64,000 nt of DNA from Syntrophobacteraceae bacterium. GTDB taxonomy: Bacteria > Desulfobacterota > Syntrophobacteria > Syntrophobacterales > Syntrophobacteraceae. Position numbers and translations under genes: made by a program. The stretch spans positions 20,596 to 84,595 of the forward strand of contig JARLHO010000061.1 in the NCBI GenBank assembly GCA_031292215.1, written 5' to 3'. Under the pieces are notes generated by a model. That model was not told where the DNA came from, searched no databases, and saw nothing but the letters and a program-made list of their open reading frames with translations. Shown here in pieces: positions 54,031 to 61,977 of the stretch. Position 1 is the stretch's first letter, and each line of letters begins with the position of its first letter.

Positions 54031-54419
54031 GACTCCCCTGGAGTGGCAAGGCTCAATCGCCCCCCTTTTTTTCAAAGGGGGGTCGGGGGGATTTCGAGTC
54101 CTTTCGTCCATCACGGAGAAAACTCCGTCCGCCATCAAGCTCCACAACCAACGTCACGCCGAGTTATTTTCACCCAACTTTGCCCGGAGAGCCTGTTTTG
54201 CCTCGGTCATCCTCTTGCGTAATTCTTTCGCCAATGGTTGGAGGCTACTGCTAAAGGAAGCATGTAAAAACGTCTAAATCGCCCCTCGGTCTTTGACCGG
54301 CGCCGAAATCCCCCCGACCCCCCCTTTGAAAAAAAGGGGGGCGATCGAGCCTTGCCCCTCGATGCGAGTCATTGCATAAAGGGGGGATCGAGCCAAGCCC
54401 CTCCATGGGAGTCATTGCA
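54031..54419. repeat. inverted pair of about 66-bp GC-rich repeats plus a partial third copy
   Basis: 54031-54096 and 54304-54370 are near-exact reverse complements of each other, about 207 bases apart, and both contain the CCCCCCTTTTTTT/AAAGGGGGG core. A partial copy follows at 54378-54419. Another copy is at 56981-57042. The 703-base gap 53980-54682 holds these repeats and the small remnant at 54154 only. Confidence 0.7.
54154..54260 (-). pseudogene. possible DUF559-type endonuclease fragment
   Basis: A minus-strand frame reads LAKELRKRMTEAKQALRAKL followed by stop at 54154, which resembles the N-terminal conserved helix of DUF559 (very-short-patch-repair-like) proteins. Only this short segment is present, inside the inverted repeats. 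Confidence 0.3.
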
Positions 54420-54537
54420 AAAGCAGGTAAATGGGCGCATGTGTGGGTAATCGCCGGGATTTCGGCCCGCCCCTGGCTGCGGAACGGCTATATCGCGCTT
54501 CCGATGAGTTGGGTGGATAAATATAGGAATTACCTAT

Positions 54538-54566
54538 TTGAAGCATTGGCGATTACAATGTATATT
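54538..54566 (+). promoter_or_regulatory. promoter of the double-cubane-cluster operon (candidate)
   Basis: TTGAAG (54538-54543), 17-base spacer, TATATT (54561-54566). The first gene starts 116 bases downstream, leaving a leader of about 110 bases. It lies just after the repeat block. Confidence 0.45.
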
Positions 54567-54682
54567 CTGTCGTAGCCTCTCTTGTAATGTTTTCTAAGCT
54601 TCTGCTCGATCTGCTTTAGAGGCGACAATGGGTGATTTTTTTGGCGAATTGAATTCCATGAGACCCTGCGGGAGAGATTTCT

Positions 54683-55957
54683 ATGTCAAATGTACATGAT
54701 GAAATGTGGGAGAATCTAAATCTCGACCTGGATGCCCATAGCGGGCTGCTCCAGGTGCTCGGGAAATTCTACGGGGACATCTATGTGAGCCAGCAGGGGC
54801 GTCTCAAGGGTATGGAATATCTGGACTTCGTGCTCTCCGAAGTCCACGGGCTAAGGATCAAGGAACTCCAGGACGCAAAGGCTGCGGGCAAAAAGGTGGT
54901 GGGGACCTTCTGTGTTTTTGTCCCCGAAGAAATCGTGCTCGCGGCGGGAGGCATCCAGGTCGGTTTGTGCGCCGGGGCCGAAATCGGCAAGGACGAAGCG
55001 GAAAAGGTGCTGCCCAGAAGCACGTGCGCTCTTATCAAGTCGTTTGTCGGCTTTAAGCTCTCAAGACTTTGCCCCTACATCGAATCGTGCGATCTTATCG
55101 TGGGAGAAACCACTTGCGACGGCAAGAAAAAGGCCTATGAGATCTTTTCGGACTATGCTCCCGTCTATGTCATGGAAATCCCCCAGATGAAAAACGGCTG
55201 CGACCGCGACCTTTGGAAAAGCGAGGTTATGCGGTTTAAAAGCCAGGTGGAGGAGATAACCGGAAACAAAATCACAGCAGCCGATCTTAGCGGCGCCATT
55301 AAGCTCGTAAATGACCGCCGCCGCGTCCTGCAGCGCTTGAACCGGCTGCGCGCAGCCGTTCCGACCCCCATTTCGGGAAGAGACGTTCTCCTTATAAATC
55401 AGATATCTTTCTACGACGATCCGGTCCGGTTCACTTCCAAGATCTCGGAATTGTGCGATGAGTTGGAAGAGCGGATCAAAAGCGGTGAAGGCATCGTTCC
55501 CGAGGGAACCACGAGGCTGATGCTCTCCGGATGCCCGATGGCCGTTCCCAACTGGAAGCTGCCCTATATAATAGAGTCCTCCGGCGCGGTTATAGTGGGC
55601 GAAGAATCCTGCATTGGCACGCGTAACACCAGGGACTTGGTACAGGAAACCGGAAAAACGGTCGAGGACATGTTGGACGCAATCGTTGACCGCTATATGC
55701 GAATCGATTGCGCCTGTTTTACGCCCAATACGGAGCGGATGGAAAATATCGTCGCCATGGCCCGCGAACTCCAGGTAAAAGGCGTGATTCACTACGGGCT
55801 TTCCTTTTGCCAACCCTATTCCATCGAAGCGTTCAAGGTGGAAAAGGCCCTTAGCGGCGCCGGAATTCCGATGCTCGCCATCGAAACCGATTACGGCATG
55901 GAAGATATGGAACAGCTAAAGACCCGTGTCGAAGCTTTCGTCGAGATGACGCGCTAA
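54683..55957 (+). CDS. double-cubane-cluster protein, BCR/HAD family (paralogue 1)
   Basis: 424 residues in the 2-hydroxyacyl-CoA dehydratase/benzoyl-CoA reductase superfamily, closest in pattern to the double-cubane-cluster proteins (E. coli YjiM, MJ0007-like). Cys77, 96, 115, 130 and 145 are spaced exactly as in the second copy at 57683 (gaps 19, 19, 15, 15), ending in GETTCDGKKK. A 40-residue N-terminal extension is not in YjiM. Near the C-terminus it has SFCQPYS where YjiM has ACHTY. First gene of the operon. Family members hold an [8Fe-9S] cluster and reduce small triple-bonded or N-N substrates; the natural substrate is unknown. Confidence 0.85.
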   Translation: MSNVHDEMWENLNLDLDAHSGLLQVLGKFYGDIYVSQQGRLKGMEYLDFVLSEVHGLRIKELQDAKAAGKKVVGTFCVFVPEEIVLAAGGIQVGLCAGAEIGKDEAEKVLPRSTCALIKSFVGFKLSRLCPYIESCDLIVGETTCDGKKKAYEIFSDYAPVYVMEIPQMKNGCDRDLWKSEVMRFKSQVEEITGNKITAADLSGAIKLVNDRRRVLQRLNRLRAAVPTPISGRDVLLINQISFYDDPVRFTSKISELCDELEERIKSGEGIVPEGTTRLMLSGCPMAVPNWKLPYIIESSGAVIVGEESCIGTRNTRDLVQETGKTVEDMLDAIVDRYMRIDCACFTPNTERMENIVAMARELQVKGVIHYGLSFCQPYSIEAFKVEKALSGAGIPMLAIETDYGMEDMEQLKTRVEAFVEMTR

Positions 55958-56761
55958 GTGGATTGTATCCCGATGGCATCTGGGCTCGATGAGGAAACGG
56001 TGGCCGGTATCGACATCGGTTCACGCTCCATTGAGCTGGTTTTGCTTAATGCGGACGGTGTCCTGCGCCAGGTGAAGAGTCCTACTACGTTCGATCCCCT
56101 GGGGCAGTGCCGGAAAATGATGGGTGTCATCGACAAAAGCCGGGTGATAGCCACCGGATATGGCCGCAAATTGTTCGCTGAATCCTTTTCCGGGATAAAT
56201 GTCTCGACGATCACAGAAATTCAGGCCTACGCGCTGGGAGTCGGGTTCTTGTATCCGGAAGCAAAAACGGTCCTCGATATTGGCGGCCAGGACACCAAGG
56301 TCATCTCCCTTGCTCCAAAAGGCAAGGTGGTTAAGTTTGAAATGAACGACCGGTGCGCCGCCGGGACGGGCAAGTTTCTCGAATTCATGGCTCTTGCCCT
56401 CCAGGTTCCGCTGGAATCATTCGGCGAATTTGCGCTCCGATCCGACCGCCGGATAAAGATCAACAGCATGTGCACCGTTTTTGCCGAAAGCGAGGCCACC
56501 TCCCTTATGGCCAGGGGCGAGCGGCCGGAAAACATCGCCATGGGACTCCACTCGGCAATCGTTTCGCGAACTATCGCCATGCTAAGGCGTGTGGGTATTT
56601 CCTTCCCGCTGGTGTTTGCCGGAGGTGTCGCTCACAATCCGTGCGTCGTTAGACTTTTTGAAGAGCAACTGGGGCAGGCCGTCACGGTTCCGGAAAACCC
56701 GGACATGGTGGGGGCCATCGGTGCGGCGCTTTATGCCAGAAACGGCGTTGCCCGAATCTGA
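55958..56761 (+). CDS. activating ATPase for the double-cubane-cluster proteins (YjiL-like)
   Basis: 267-residue ASKHA ATPase that feeds low-potential electrons to BCR/HAD-family clusters. Phosphate loops: GIDIGSRSIELVLL and LDIGGQDTKVIS; adenosine loop FAGGVAHN. Cys133 (NDRCAAGTGKFLE) and Cys172 (SMCTVFAESE) hold the bridging [4Fe-4S] of the homodimer. The GTG at 55958 directly follows the stop of the previous gene, with an ATG at 55973 also possible. One activator for two cluster proteins implies shared reductase function. Confidence 0.9.
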   Translation: MDCIPMASGLDEETVAGIDIGSRSIELVLLNADGVLRQVKSPTTFDPLGQCRKMMGVIDKSRVIATGYGRKLFAESFSGINVSTITEIQAYALGVGFLYPEAKTVLDIGGQDTKVISLAPKGKVVKFEMNDRCAAGTGKFLEFMALALQVPLESFGEFALRSDRRIKINSMCTVFAESEATSLMARGERPENIAMGLHSAIVSRTIAMLRRVGISFPLVFAGGVAHNPCVVRLFEEQLGQAVTVPENPDMVGAIGAALYARNGVARI

Positions 56762-56790
56762 TTTTTCCGCTGTCTAAAAAGGAGATAAAA

Positions 56791-56928
56791 ATGCTGCAGG
56801 TAAAAGAAGTTGAAAAAAGATCGGCTATTGTCTCTGGAGTGGCCAACACGAGCTGTCATGCCCCGTCGTGTCACGCTCCGTCTTGTCACGCTCCCGCTTG
56901 CCACGGACCGGTTGAAAGAGGGGTTTAA
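56791..56928 (+). CDS. 45-aa SCHAP-repeat peptide (small Cys-His protein)
   Basis: Small open frame with a near-perfect ribosome site (AAGGAG, six bases ahead of the ATG). The product has a 21-residue leader-like part (MLQVKEVEKRSAIVSGVANT) and four five-residue repeats SCHAP, SCHAP, SCHAP, ACHGP before a short tail VERGV. The repeats use different codons, including three Ser codons (AGC, TCG, TCT), so selection acts on the peptide. It lies 29 bases after the activating ATPase, inside the operon. Possible roles: metal or cluster carrier, or a ribosomal peptide precursor. No CxxCH heme motif is formed. No known family. Confidence 0.6.
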   Translation: MLQVKEVEKRSAIVSGVANTSCHAPSCHAPSCHAPACHGPVERGV

Positions 56929-56980
56929 TTCGCCCAAGCCCAAGTATAGGCGGGGGGCAGAGCAGGCCTCTGGCAAGGAC

Positions 56981-57042
56981 ACCCATGGAGGGGCTTGGCT
57001 CGATCGCCCCCCTTTTGTTTGCAAAGGGGGGTTGGGGGGCTC
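56981..57042. repeat. GC-rich hairpin repeat, further copy
   Basis: Same element as at 54031 and 54304 (GGGGCTTGGCTCGATCGCCC followed by a C/G hairpin). It lies between the SCHAP gene and the HAD-like gene in the operon, where it could modulate expression of downstream genes. Confidence 0.6.
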
Positions 57043-57148
57043 TACTCTGCCTGCGCCGGAAACAACGAAATAACTCCAATAAGCATCGGTTCGGGGGGCG
57101 AAGCAGGATTGGCTCTACCCTCGCTTACCAATAAACTGGCTGATCGAT

Positions 57149-57619
57149 ATGGTTGAAATTGAGGTTCCGGGACGAAAGCCCCTGTCCCTTTCCGACTTGG
57201 TTCTTGATTACAACGGAACTCTGGCCCTGGACGGTAAAATCTTGCCCGGCGCAGCGCAAAGGCTTTTGTCGCTCGCCGGGCATCTGCGTCTGCACGTTCT
57301 TACCGCCGACACCTTTGGCAGTGTCGGCAAAGAGCTTGCCGATCTGCCCTGCCGGGTCTTTGTCATCGCCACAGAAAATCAGGCCGAGGCCAAGGCGGAG
57401 TACCTAAGACAACTGGGTCCGCAAAAGTGTGTCGCGATAGGCAATGGAAGAAACGATGCCTTGATGCTCAAGGCGGCCGCCCTGGGAATCGCCGTCGTTC
57501 AGGCCGAGGGGGCAAGCGTTGAAGCGCTGTTTTCCGCCGATGTTCTTAGCCGCGATATCCTCGAAGCACTCGACCTTCTGCTAAATCCCCTGCGCCTGGT
57601 TGCCGCTCTGCGGTCCTGA
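57149..57619 (+). CDS. HAD-superfamily protein (soluble P-type ATPase-like)
   Basis: 156 residues: LVLDYNGTLALDG is the HAD motif I with Asn in place of the second Asp, VLTADTFGSV is motif II, and AIGNGRNDALMLKAA motif IV. This pattern matches small proteins known as soluble P-type ATPase-like (COG4087). Loss of the acid/base Asp suggests weak or altered phosphatase activity. Such genes recur beside BCR/HAD-family enzymes in anaerobes, possibly as companions, but this is from memory. Confidence 0.8.
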   Translation: MVEIEVPGRKPLSLSDLVLDYNGTLALDGKILPGAAQRLLSLAGHLRLHVLTADTFGSVGKELADLPCRVFVIATENQAEAKAEYLRQLGPQKCVAIGNGRNDALMLKAAALGIAVVQAEGASVEALFSADVLSRDILEALDLLLNPLRLVAALRS

Positions 57620-57682
57620 TCGCGGCCTCCCCTTACGTTTCCACAGTGCACACAAGGAGGGTTGAAACTGAAACCCGATTGC

Positions 57683-58834
57683 ATGGAAAAGTTTCAAACT
57701 GCTGGTGAGCGTTTCCTGCTCGATATCTCCGAATTACAGGACAAGGGGCGGAAAGTGGCCGGGATTTACTGCCTGTTTGCCCCCGTTGAGATCGTGCGGG
57801 CCGCTGGAGCAATACCGGTAAGCCTTTGCGGCAAAAAGGAAAAACCGATCGTCGATGCCGAAAAGATCCTGCCCGCCAACCTCTGTCCGCTGATTAAGTC
57901 GAGCTATGGCTACGCGGCCACCGATACGTGCCCGTTTTTTGCCTCAAGCGATTTTTTGATTGGCGAGACCACCTGTGACGGCAAAAAAAAGATGTACGAG
58001 TTTCTCGGGCGCATCAAACCCCTCCACCTCATGCACCTCCCATACTCGACATGCGAGCCGCACGCCCTTCGCTTCTGGCGCGAGGAAATCCTGCGGCTTG
58101 CAAAATTTGTCGAAGAGTCTACGGGGCAGAGCATAGACAGGGACCATCTTCTCTATCAAATTAGAATTAACAATAAAATTAGAAGCCTCATCAAGAAAAT
58201 CTCCCTCTTTCAGGCGGCCGAAACGATACCGCTCTCCGGCATGGACATGATGACCGTAATGGAGACAAAGAGTTTCTCGGTCCATCCCGAAGAATATGTA
58301 ACCCTTCTCCAGGACTTCATCGCCGAGATGGAGGAAATCGCTGCCTCCGGTTTTTCCCCTTTTAAACCCGACGCCCCGAGGATTCTTCTTACCGGTTCCC
58401 CGGTCGGAAAGGGGTGCGAGAAGGTTCTCCAGATGATCGAGGAATGCGGAGGGGCGGTGGTGTGCATGGAAAATTGCACGGGGGTAAAGGGCGTGGATCT
58501 GCTTATAGACGAGGAGGAAAAAGATCCCTTCCTTGCAATTGCCCGTCGTTACCTGCAAATCCCCTGTTCGTGCATGACTCCCAATACCGGGCGCACGGCT
58601 CTAATCGACACCATTATCGCCGAGTACCGCATCGATGGCGTCGTCGATCTTGCCTGGCAATGCTGTCATACCTATAATATCGAGTCCCGGGTAATCGGTG
58701 AGAGAGTCGAAAGCGATTACAATTTACCGTTTCTGCATGTAGAAACGGATTATAGCCGCTCGGATGTGGAGCAGTTGCGAACCAGGATCGAGGCCTTTTT
58801 AGAAATGGCGCAGCCGCCGGCCGGCCGCTCCTGA
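57683..58834 (+). CDS. double-cubane-cluster protein, YjiM-like (paralogue 2)
   Basis: 383 residues, close in pattern to E. coli YjiM: IYCLFAPVEIVRAAGAIPVS, LCPLIKSSYGY, GETTCDGKKKMYEFLGRIKP and a C-terminal CCHTYNIES plus HVETDYSRSDVEQLRTR. Cys30, 49, 68, 83 and 98 line up with the five conserved Cys of paralogue 1. AAGGAGG ends at 57660, too far from the ATG at 57683 and too near the TTG at 57662, so a CTG at 57668 is a conceivable start. It should bind the [8Fe-9S] double cubane. Confidence 0.9.
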   Translation: MEKFQTAGERFLLDISELQDKGRKVAGIYCLFAPVEIVRAAGAIPVSLCGKKEKPIVDAEKILPANLCPLIKSSYGYAATDTCPFFASSDFLIGETTCDGKKKMYEFLGRIKPLHLMHLPYSTCEPHALRFWREEILRLAKFVEESTGQSIDRDHLLYQIRINNKIRSLIKKISLFQAAETIPLSGMDMMTVMETKSFSVHPEEYVTLLQDFIAEMEEIAASGFSPFKPDAPRILLTGSPVGKGCEKVLQMIEECGGAVVCMENCTGVKGVDLLIDEEEKDPFLAIARRYLQIPCSCMTPNTGRTALIDTIIAEYRIDGVVDLAWQCCHTYNIESRVIGERVESDYNLPFLHVETDYSRSDVEQLRTRIEAFLEMAQPPAGRS

Positions 58835-58865
58835 CTCAACCCCTGTCGCCGGAAATGAGTCGTAA

Positions 58866-59660
58866 ATGAATTCGCCCACAATTGCGATCTGCAATTTTAT
58901 CCCGGATACCGAGGAGCTTCGCAAAATGGCGCTCCAAAACGGTTTTTCCGGGGTCGATTGGACGTTTACGGTAGAAGATCTCCCTCGAAACGAGACCGAA
59001 GAATCGAGCCTTCTGCGTCGGATCGCCATCTTGAAAGGCCTTGAGGTCAGGTACCATTGCGCTTTCAAAGGGGTGGACGCAGGCGATGAAGACGAGCGCA
59101 AAGCCGATGAGGCGATGCAAATTTTTCAAAAGGTCTCCCGGGTCGTCTCCAGGCTCGAAGGCGCCTATATGACCGTTCACTTGGGACTGGGAAGAAAATC
59201 GCCCGAGGGTCTATCCTGGGATAAAACGGTGAGCACGCTTACCGAGTTGGTGAGTTACGCAAAAAGCCTCGGAGTCGTGCTTTGCCTGGAAAACCTCGCC
59301 TCCGGCTGGTCGAGCAGACCCCACCTGTTTGAAAAACTTGTGAGGAAATCGGGCGCGGCCATTACGCTCGATATCGGTCATGCCCGAGTCTGTCAGGCAG
59401 TGCAGTGCCGCTCCTTTGAACTTGAAGATTTTGTCATGCCCAATCCCGAGAGGGTTTATAATGCGCACATCTACCACGAGGAAATAGACGATCAACATGT
59501 CGCCCCCGAATGCGTGGAAAATATCGGGAGCCGCCTGGACCTTCTGCGCAGGCTTTCCTGCAACTGGTGGGTCCTGGAGCTTCGCGAGCAAGCTCCTCTC
59601 GCGCAGACTCGACAAATAGTTCGCCAATATATGGAAAGCCTGGAACATGATGGCCGTTGA
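58866..59660 (+). CDS. sugar-phosphate isomerase/epimerase-like TIM barrel
   Basis: 264 residues of the xylose-isomerase-like TIM barrel family (AP endonuclease family 2): AYMTVHLGLG, VVLCLENLASGW, ITLDIGHARVC and YNAHIYHEEIDDQHVAPE hold the metal-binding Glu, Asp and His residues. Substrate unknown. It follows paralogue 2 by 31 bases and overlaps the next gene by 14, fitting one operon. Confidence 0.8.
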   Translation: MNSPTIAICNFIPDTEELRKMALQNGFSGVDWTFTVEDLPRNETEESSLLRRIAILKGLEVRYHCAFKGVDAGDEDERKADEAMQIFQKVSRVVSRLEGAYMTVHLGLGRKSPEGLSWDKTVSTLTELVSYAKSLGVVLCLENLASGWSSRPHLFEKLVRKSGAAITLDIGHARVCQAVQCRSFELEDFVMPNPERVYNAHIYHEEIDDQHVAPECVENIGSRLDLLRRLSCNWWVLELREQAPLAQTRQIVRQYMESLEHDGR

Positions 59661-60297
59661 AGCTACCCCCCCGGACCAATGGAAAACAAAACCCACCGAC
59701 AGGTTTATCCTGCGGTGGATCAAAGTCACGCTCTGTGCGCGAATCACCCCGAAGCTCATCGGCCTGCAATGGCTCCGGCCCTGGATGATCACGCTATGTT
59801 CCACGATCGTTGGCGTTTTTGCCGGTGTGCTCTTCGCTTTGGGCCAGGGATTTGCGGCGGGAATTTTTGCCGCTTTCTCCCAGGTGCTGGACGGGGTGGA
59901 CGGCCAATTTTCAAGGCTTGCCGGCTTGCAGACAAAAGGGGGGGCTTTTTTGGATTCGGTCCTTGACCGCTACGTGGACGTGGCTTTGATAATGGGGAGC
60001 CTCCTTTACCTGATGAGGCTTCCCGGCGGCGTTTCCCACCACCTGCTGCTTTCGGTGGGGTTTCTTGCGCTTTGCGGGAGCAGTCTTATCAGCTACACGA
60101 CGGCCCGGGCGGAGAGCCTGGGAATCCCGATGGGAAAACCGACTCTGGCAAGCAAAGGGACAAGAACGAGCGTCATAGTTCTTTGCGCCTGGGCGAGCCC
60201 AATATGGCCGCTTGCGCCGCTGCTCGCCTTGATGTATCTTGCCCTGCACCCGAGTATCGTGGTCATAAAACGAATTTTTCTGGCCCACGGCAAATAG
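59647..60297 (+). CDS. CDP-alcohol phosphatidyltransferase family membrane protein
   Basis: 216 residues with five or six membrane helices. The family motif is DGVDGQFSRLAGLQTKGGAFLDSVLDRYVD, read in two parts: DG-x2-SR (Ser replaces the usual Ala) and G-x3-D-x3-D, with all four Asp present. Such enzymes join a CDP-alcohol and a second alcohol to build phospholipid headgroups or related products. The acceptor is unknown. Overlaps the upstream gene by 14 bases. Confidence 0.87.
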   Translation: MMAVEATPPDQWKTKPTDRFILRWIKVTLCARITPKLIGLQWLRPWMITLCSTIVGVFAGVLFALGQGFAAGIFAAFSQVLDGVDGQFSRLAGLQTKGGAFLDSVLDRYVDVALIMGSLLYLMRLPGGVSHHLLLSVGFLALCGSSLISYTTARAESLGIPMGKPTLASKGTRTSVIVLCAWASPIWPLAPLLALMYLALHPSIVVIKRIFLAHGK

Positions 60298-60331
60298 ATA
60301 GAACCATTTCGAGGCATATCGGCGGGGATTT

Positions 60332-60886
60332 ATGACAGCAATTGGAGTCGTTCACGGCCGGTTTCAGATTTTCCATCTCGATCACCTGAAGTATGTGCTG
60401 GCTGCCGGGAAGAGGTGCCGCCACCTGGTGGTGGGAATTACAAACCCCGACCCCACACTCACAAGGGTCGATGCCGCAGACCCCGGCCGCAGTCTTCCCC
60501 AAGCCAATCCCCTGACATATTTCGAGCGCTACACCGTCATTCGGGAGGTCTTGCTCGATGAGGGGCTTGGCCCGGCGCAATTTTCCATCGTGCCCTTTCC
60601 CATAAACATCCCCGAGCTCTACGGCTTCTACCTGCCCCTTGAGGCCGTCTTCTATCTGACCATCTACGACGATTGGGGAAGGAGAAAACTCGAAATGTTT
60701 ACCTCTTTGGGTCTCAACACGGAAGTGCTCTGGCGAAGGCCCGGGGAACAAAAAGGCATAACCGCGACAGAGATCCGGGAGCGCATGGCGCAAGGCCTGG
60801 AATGGGAACACCTCGTGCCGCCCGCCGCAGCCTCTGTCATGAAAAAGATGGGTATACCGCAGCGGATCGCAAATCTCGAATTATAA
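60332..60886 (+). CDS. nicotinamide-nucleotide adenylyltransferase-like nucleotidyltransferase
   Basis: 184 residues of the HxGH nucleotidyltransferase superfamily. GVVHGRFQIFHLDHLKYVL has H-x-x-H (HLDH) rather than HxGH, and the second motif is GITATEIRERMA. Family resemblance is strongest to archaeal-type NadM. With a CDP-alcohol transferase next to it, a cytidylyl transfer role is also conceivable, so I leave the substrate open. Last gene of the putative operon. Confidence 0.7.
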   Translation: MTAIGVVHGRFQIFHLDHLKYVLAAGKRCRHLVVGITNPDPTLTRVDAADPGRSLPQANPLTYFERYTVIREVLLDEGLGPAQFSIVPFPINIPELYGFYLPLEAVFYLTIYDDWGRRKLEMFTSLGLNTEVLWRRPGEQKGITATEIRERMAQGLEWEHLVPPAAASVMKKMGIPQRIANLEL

Positions 60887-60901
60887 TTAATCGTGGGTTA
60901 A

Positions 60902-61203
60902 CCCCCGGCTCTGCCGGGGGACTCCCGGAGTTTGACAGTTCCGGGAATCTGCGAATGTCTGTCCGACAGATCACTCGGAGCTCGATGAGAGCGACTACCC
61001 TGGTCCCGTCATTGCGGCAGTGCTTTTGGGCCGGAATCGAGCTCTTTCCGATACGTTGCGCTCAAAAGAACTGGACCCCGGCTTAAGACTTGCCGGGGCG
61101 ACGCATTGGACGTCCAACCTTGGTGGATAATGTGAAGCGTCCAGGCGCTTCCTAACCGCTTTGAGCGGTTCACGGTCTACCAGGCCACCGGCTCTGCCGG
61201 TGG
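60902..61203. repeat. cluster of small GC hairpins (CCGGCTCTGCCGG type)
   Basis: Hairpins at 60902-60920 and 61185-61203 share an 8-base stem design and a TCT loop. Two more lie at 61076-61098 and 61154-61170. They occupy the gap between the nucleotidyltransferase and the Tn3 remnant. No gene is seen among them. Confidence 0.6.
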
Positions 61204-61214
61204 TATCCGACTGC

Positions 61215-61520
61215 TCAAAGACCGCTTGGGGCCAACCGGCAAGAGATGAAGAATGAAGGGCAAACCATGCAAGAGCGGATGCTTAGAGGAAATTGGGGGC
61301 GCGGGAATGGCGACTGATCGACGCCAAGGATGATGCCGGGAAAGCGAAGGTAGCAAAGCTGAAAGGCGAACCCTAAACGGTTTGCATTACCTCGATGGTG
61401 ACGGATAATAGACAGGTCTGCTTCGCCGAATGTGTAGTGACGGGTCAATTGATCCTGAGCGCCGGGTAAAGCCAAGAGGTTTTCCCTCTTGTCTACGGAG
61501 AGGATCGAGCGACGGGGCAT
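61215..61520 (-). pseudogene. tnpA: truncated Tn3-family transposase TnpA (DUF4158 N-terminus)
   Basis: Starts [20 protein letters not shown] and continues with the DUF4158 signature ([43 protein letters not shown]). After about residue 77 the sequence diverges ([12 protein letters not shown]) and ends at 61215, so roughly 900 residues are missing. AAGGAG precedes the ATG at 61520. Confidence 0.85.
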
Positions 61521-61686
61521 GCATACTCCTTGCTCTTACAAATGTAGGTTTTTCAAGAAGCCAGCCCGGCAATCCGACGGGGGGACGGAAAATCAATGTG
61601 TTGCGATTCTCGAAAATAGCTCTTGAAACTCTATTCTCAATTGATTAGCCTTTCAATGAGCTTCGATAAGAAAAGGCGCCGCATGC

Positions 61687-61977
61687 ATGCGGCCATCAGT
61701 TGTACTTGATCTCAAACGAAGTGTTGTGCGCGAGGCGGCTAACCGCTTTGGCGCGGCCAACCCTCGTATCTTCGGTTCGGTGCTCCACGGCGCTGATATG
61801 GACGGTAGCGACCTTGATCTGCTGGTCGATGCCCTGCCTGGTACGACGCTGTTCGACTTGGGTGGCCTGCAAGACGAGTTGGAATTGCTGCTCGACATCC
61901 CCGTCGATCTGTTGACCCCTGCCGACCTGCCACCGAAGCTCCGCGCTAAGGTGCTCGCCGAGGCTCAACCGATATGA
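61687..61977 (+). CDS. mntA: MntA-like nucleotidyltransferase antitoxin
   Basis: 96 residues with the minimal nucleotidyltransferase motif GSVLHGADMDGSDLDLLVD (GS-x-D-x-D). In type VII systems MntA adds AMP groups to HepT and silences it. The stop overlaps the HepT start by four bases (ATGA), the usual arrangement. Confidence 0.85.
   Translation: MRPSVVLDLKRSVVREAANRFGAANPRIFGSVLHGADMDGSDLDLLVDALPGTTLFDLGGLQDELELLLDIPVDLLTPADLPPKLRAKVLAEAQPI

Noticed and set aside
56791..56928. SCHAP repeats as c-type heme sites
   Set aside because: A heme site needs CxxCH. Here Cys and His are adjacent and the Cys are five residues apart, so no site is formed; there is also no signal peptide.
60900..61400. 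Group II intron or structured RNA
   Set aside because: Hairpins are short and no domain V-like motif or intron-encoded protein is found; the right part is the tnpA remnant.
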